From: Verrucomicrobiia bacterium
GTDB lineage: Bacteria; Verrucomicrobiota; Verrucomicrobiia; Limisphaerales; UBA11358
Direction: 5' to 3'
Assembly: GCA_030044395.1 (NCBI GenBank)
Contig: JASHVW010000049.1
Span: 1-10,154, forward strand
Length of the DNA stretch: 10,154 bases
Of this stretch, positions 8,996 to 10,154 are shown piece after piece. Numbering within the stretch: position 1 is the first letter of the stretch; each line of letters starts with the position of its first letter. The notes beneath the pieces were generated by a model that saw only the letters and a list, made by a program, of their open reading frames with translations, made no database searches and was not told the origin of the DNA. Position numbers and translations under genes: made by a program.

Positions 8996-9505
8996 ATGGT
9001 TTTGCCGTATAAAGTGGCGACCTTGCTTTATTGCTTCAACGAGAGGGACGAGGTGCTCTTGCTGGAGCGGGCGAAGGAGCCTAACCGTGGAAATTGGAGC
9101 CCCTGCGGGGGTAAGTTGAAGACGGATATTGGCGAATCGCCCTATGTTTGCGCCTGCCGCGAGGCCGCCGAAGAATTGTGCGTGGACCTGCGGCTTGGCG
9201 ACCTGCATCTGGCCGGTCTCATCAGCGAGCACGGCTATGAGGGCCAGACGCATTGGCTGATGTTTCTCTTCGAGGTGCGGAGAAAGTTGACGGTGCTGCC
9301 GGCAGAGTGCGACGAGGGACGGTTCCGGTTTTTCCGGCGCGAGGAAATTGATTCATTGAAAATCGCGCAGACGGATCGCGAGCGGATTTGGCCGTGGTTC
9401 TGGAAATTTCGGGGCGGTTTTTTTGCGGCGCATTGCCATTGCCACGCTGACAGCCGAAATGAGTGGACGCTGGAGGAATTTTTTTATGGACGAACCGGTG
9501 ATTGA
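8996..9505 (+). CDS. Nudix hydrolase (MutT-like), substrate unknown
   Basis: A 169-aa Nudix-fold pyrophosphohydrolase, expected to cleave a nucleoside diphosphate linked to another moiety in a metal-dependent way. The core REAAEE helix motif (R55, E56, E59, E60) is intact, as is E47. The box is atypical: GGK at 38-40 is separated from E47 by seven residues where the consensus has five, and the usual closing Gly of the EExGU motif is Cys62. The N-terminus contains a strand with LLYCFNERDEVLLLER, normal for a MutT-like protein. The C-terminal 30 residues are Cys/His-containing (FFAAHCHCHAD) and do not match a domain I know. No Shine-Dalgarno was seen before the ATG. The last 20 bp overlap the start of tadA in another frame, so the two genes are likely co-translated. 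Sanitation of oxidised nucleotides is possible but not shown. Confidence 0.9.
   Translation: MVLPYKVATLLYCFNERDEVLLLERAKEPNRGNWSPCGGKLKTDIGESPYVCACREAAEELCVDLRLGDLHLAGLISEHGYEGQTHWLMFLFEVRRKLTVLPAECDEGRFRFFRREEIDSLKIAQTDRERIWPWFWKFRGGFFAAHCHCHADSRNEWTLEEFFYGRTGD
9472..9477 (+). promoter_or_regulatory. Shine-Dalgarno site deciding the tadA start
   Basis: GGAGGA inside the Nudix gene lies 8 nt before the ATG at 9486, the spacer being AT-rich with seven consecutive T. It supports the ATG rather than the TTG 63 nt further upstream. Confidence 0.75.
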
Positions 9506-9962
9506 TTTGCACAGCGACGATTATTTCATGGGTGAAGCGCTGCGGCAGGCGGCGCGGGCGTATGAGCAGGGGGAGGTGCCCGTGGGGGCGGTGGTGGCGC
9601 GGGAGGGAAGAATCATTGCGCGGGCCTTCAACCAGGTGGAAATGCTCAAAGACGCGACGGCCCACGCCGAGATGCTTGCGCTGACCCAGGCGGAAAATGC
9701 CGTGGGCGACTGGCGCCTGACCGATTGCGCGCTTTATGTCACCAAGGAACCGTGTCCGATGTGCGCCGGCGCCATTGTTCACACCCGGGTGGCGCGGGTT
9801 ATCTTTGGGGCGAGCGACCCCAAGGCCGGGGCGGCGGGAAGCGCCTTGAATTTACTGCAATTTCCCACATTAAATCATCGGTGCGAGGTTGTCAGCGGCG
9901 TCCGTGGCGCACAATGCGGCTCTCTCTTGCGCGATTTTTTTCAGGAACAACGCCAAAAATAA
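9486..9962 (+). CDS. tadA: tRNA-specific adenosine deaminase
   Basis: TadA deaminates adenosine 34 to inosine at the wobble position of tRNA-Arg(ACG), which is essential for decoding CGN codons in most bacteria. The 158-aa protein has the zinc-dependent cytidine/deoxycytidylate deaminase signature: H60 and catalytic E62 in TAHAEM, and Cys ligands C90 and C93 in PCPMCAGA. The flanking EVPVGAVV (30-37), N49 and the segment VIFGASDPKAGAAGS are the typical TadA fold elements. Length is normal (about 150-170). The first ATG after the Shine-Dalgarno is used; the first about eight residues before the DDYFMGEALR helix are non-conserved. It overlaps the Nudix gene by 20 bp and is followed at once by a hairpin. 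Confidence 0.96.
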   Translation: MDEPVIDLHSDDYFMGEALRQAARAYEQGEVPVGAVVAREGRIIARAFNQVEMLKDATAHAEMLALTQAENAVGDWRLTDCALYVTKEPCPMCAGAIVHTRVARVIFGASDPKAGAAGSALNLLQFPTLNHRCEVVSGVRGAQCGSLLRDFFQEQRQK

Positions 9963-9990
9963 AACGAGGCATCCGGATGGATGCCTCGTT
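9963..9990. terminator. Rho-independent terminator between convergent genes (best on minus strand)
   Basis: A perfect 12-bp stem (9963-9974 with 9979-9990) encloses a GGAT loop. It starts immediately after the tadA stop. On the minus strand the stem runs into TTTTATTTTT, a good U-tract, so it should terminate the pseudopilin-like gene that ends 18 bp away. On the plus strand no U-tract follows, so termination of tadA is less certain. Confidence 0.85.
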
Positions 9991-10008
9991 GGTGAAAAGC
10001 GGCTCAAA

Positions 10009-10154
10009 TCACGGAAAATTATACGAGCAATAGGTCGCGCCGCTGGGCAGGCCGTTGGTGGCCAAAATCAATGCCTGGCGCATTCCGCTGACGGTGACTT
10101 GCGACACGCTGCCGTCGGTCAAGCCGACGTTGCCGGCGCCCAGATGCAAATCCT
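10009..10154 (-). CDS. Pseudopilin-like H-X9-DG protein, last 47 residues (cut by right edge)
   Basis: An open minus-strand frame enters from the right edge and stops with TGA at 10009-10011. It contains DLHLGAGNVGLTDGSVS, in which the His and the DG are separated by nine residues. This fits the prepilin-type processing-associated H-X9-DG C-terminal domain, common in Verrucomicrobia and Planctomycetes and usually found on proteins with an N-terminal type IV pilin-like cleavage/methylation signal. The remainder (VSGMRQALILATNG then YNFP) also fits such tails. The N-terminal half, including any signal, is outside the window, so the pseudopilin identity is inferred from the domain. It is followed by the strong terminator at 9963-9990. 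Confidence 0.7.
   Translation of the reverse strand, partial: DLHLGAGNVGLTDGSVSQVTVSGMRQALILATNGLPSGATYCSYNFP

Noticed and set aside
8909..9253. N-terminal extension of leuB in the same open frame up to 9253
   Set aside because: The extension lies antisense to the Nudix gene, does not resemble LeuB, and the family N-terminus begins exactly at the ATG at 8908.
9423..9485. Longer TadA starting at the TTG at 9423
   Set aside because: It has no ribosome binding site and adds residues not typical of TadA; the ATG at 9486 has GGAGGA at good spacing.

Overview
The window looks like a stretch of ordinary chromosome from a moderately GC-rich Gram-negative bacterium, most likely of the Verrucomicrobia (Pedosphaera/Limisphaerales-like) or a PVC relative. 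That placement is inference. It rests on the prepilin-type H-X9-DG protein end at the right edge, the Rcp1-type and REC-PAS-kinase signalling genes, the frequent GTG/TTG starts, and the mix of weak and strong ribosome binding sites. No mobile element, phage gene, CRISPR array, rRNA or tRNA was recognised.

Layout, left to right. (1) Positions 1-2520, minus strand: a soluble histidine kinase with an N-terminal cyclic-nucleotide-binding domain (1411-2520). It is followed 24 bp downstream by mutL (1386 to beyond the left edge, C-terminal domain not in the window). (2) Positions 2521-2752: a divergent intergenic region with a possible promoter and a small inverted repeat. (3) Positions 2753-7755, plus strand: a tight three-gene signalling operon. 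It encodes a membrane CHASE3-PAS-PAS histidine kinase (725 aa), a single-domain Rcp1-like response regulator (150 aa), and a soluble hybrid kinase REC-PAS-PAS-HisKA-HATPase-REC (783 aa). (4) Positions 7796-8908, minus strand: leuB, convergent with the signalling operon. (5) Positions 8996-9962, plus strand: a Nudix hydrolase overlapping tadA by 20 bp. (6) Positions 9963-9990: a strong hairpin between convergent genes. (7) Positions 10009-10154, minus strand: the last 47 codons of a pseudopilin-like H-X9-DG protein.

How the genes work together: mutL, tadA and the Nudix gene are informational or housekeeping functions (mismatch repair, tRNA wobble A-to-I editing, and possibly nucleotide sanitation). 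leuB is the third step of leucine biosynthesis. The three kinases and one stand-alone receiver form two divergent signalling units in which no DNA-binding output domain is encoded, so output must be through protein-protein contact or through a regulator elsewhere. The least conventional points are the cyclic-nucleotide-sensing kinase placed directly upstream of mutL, the output-less phosphorelay cluster, the atypical spacing of the Nudix box, and a leuB promoter close enough to the start codon to give a nearly leaderless mRNA. I did not find a clear undescribed system; most of the window is recognisable.
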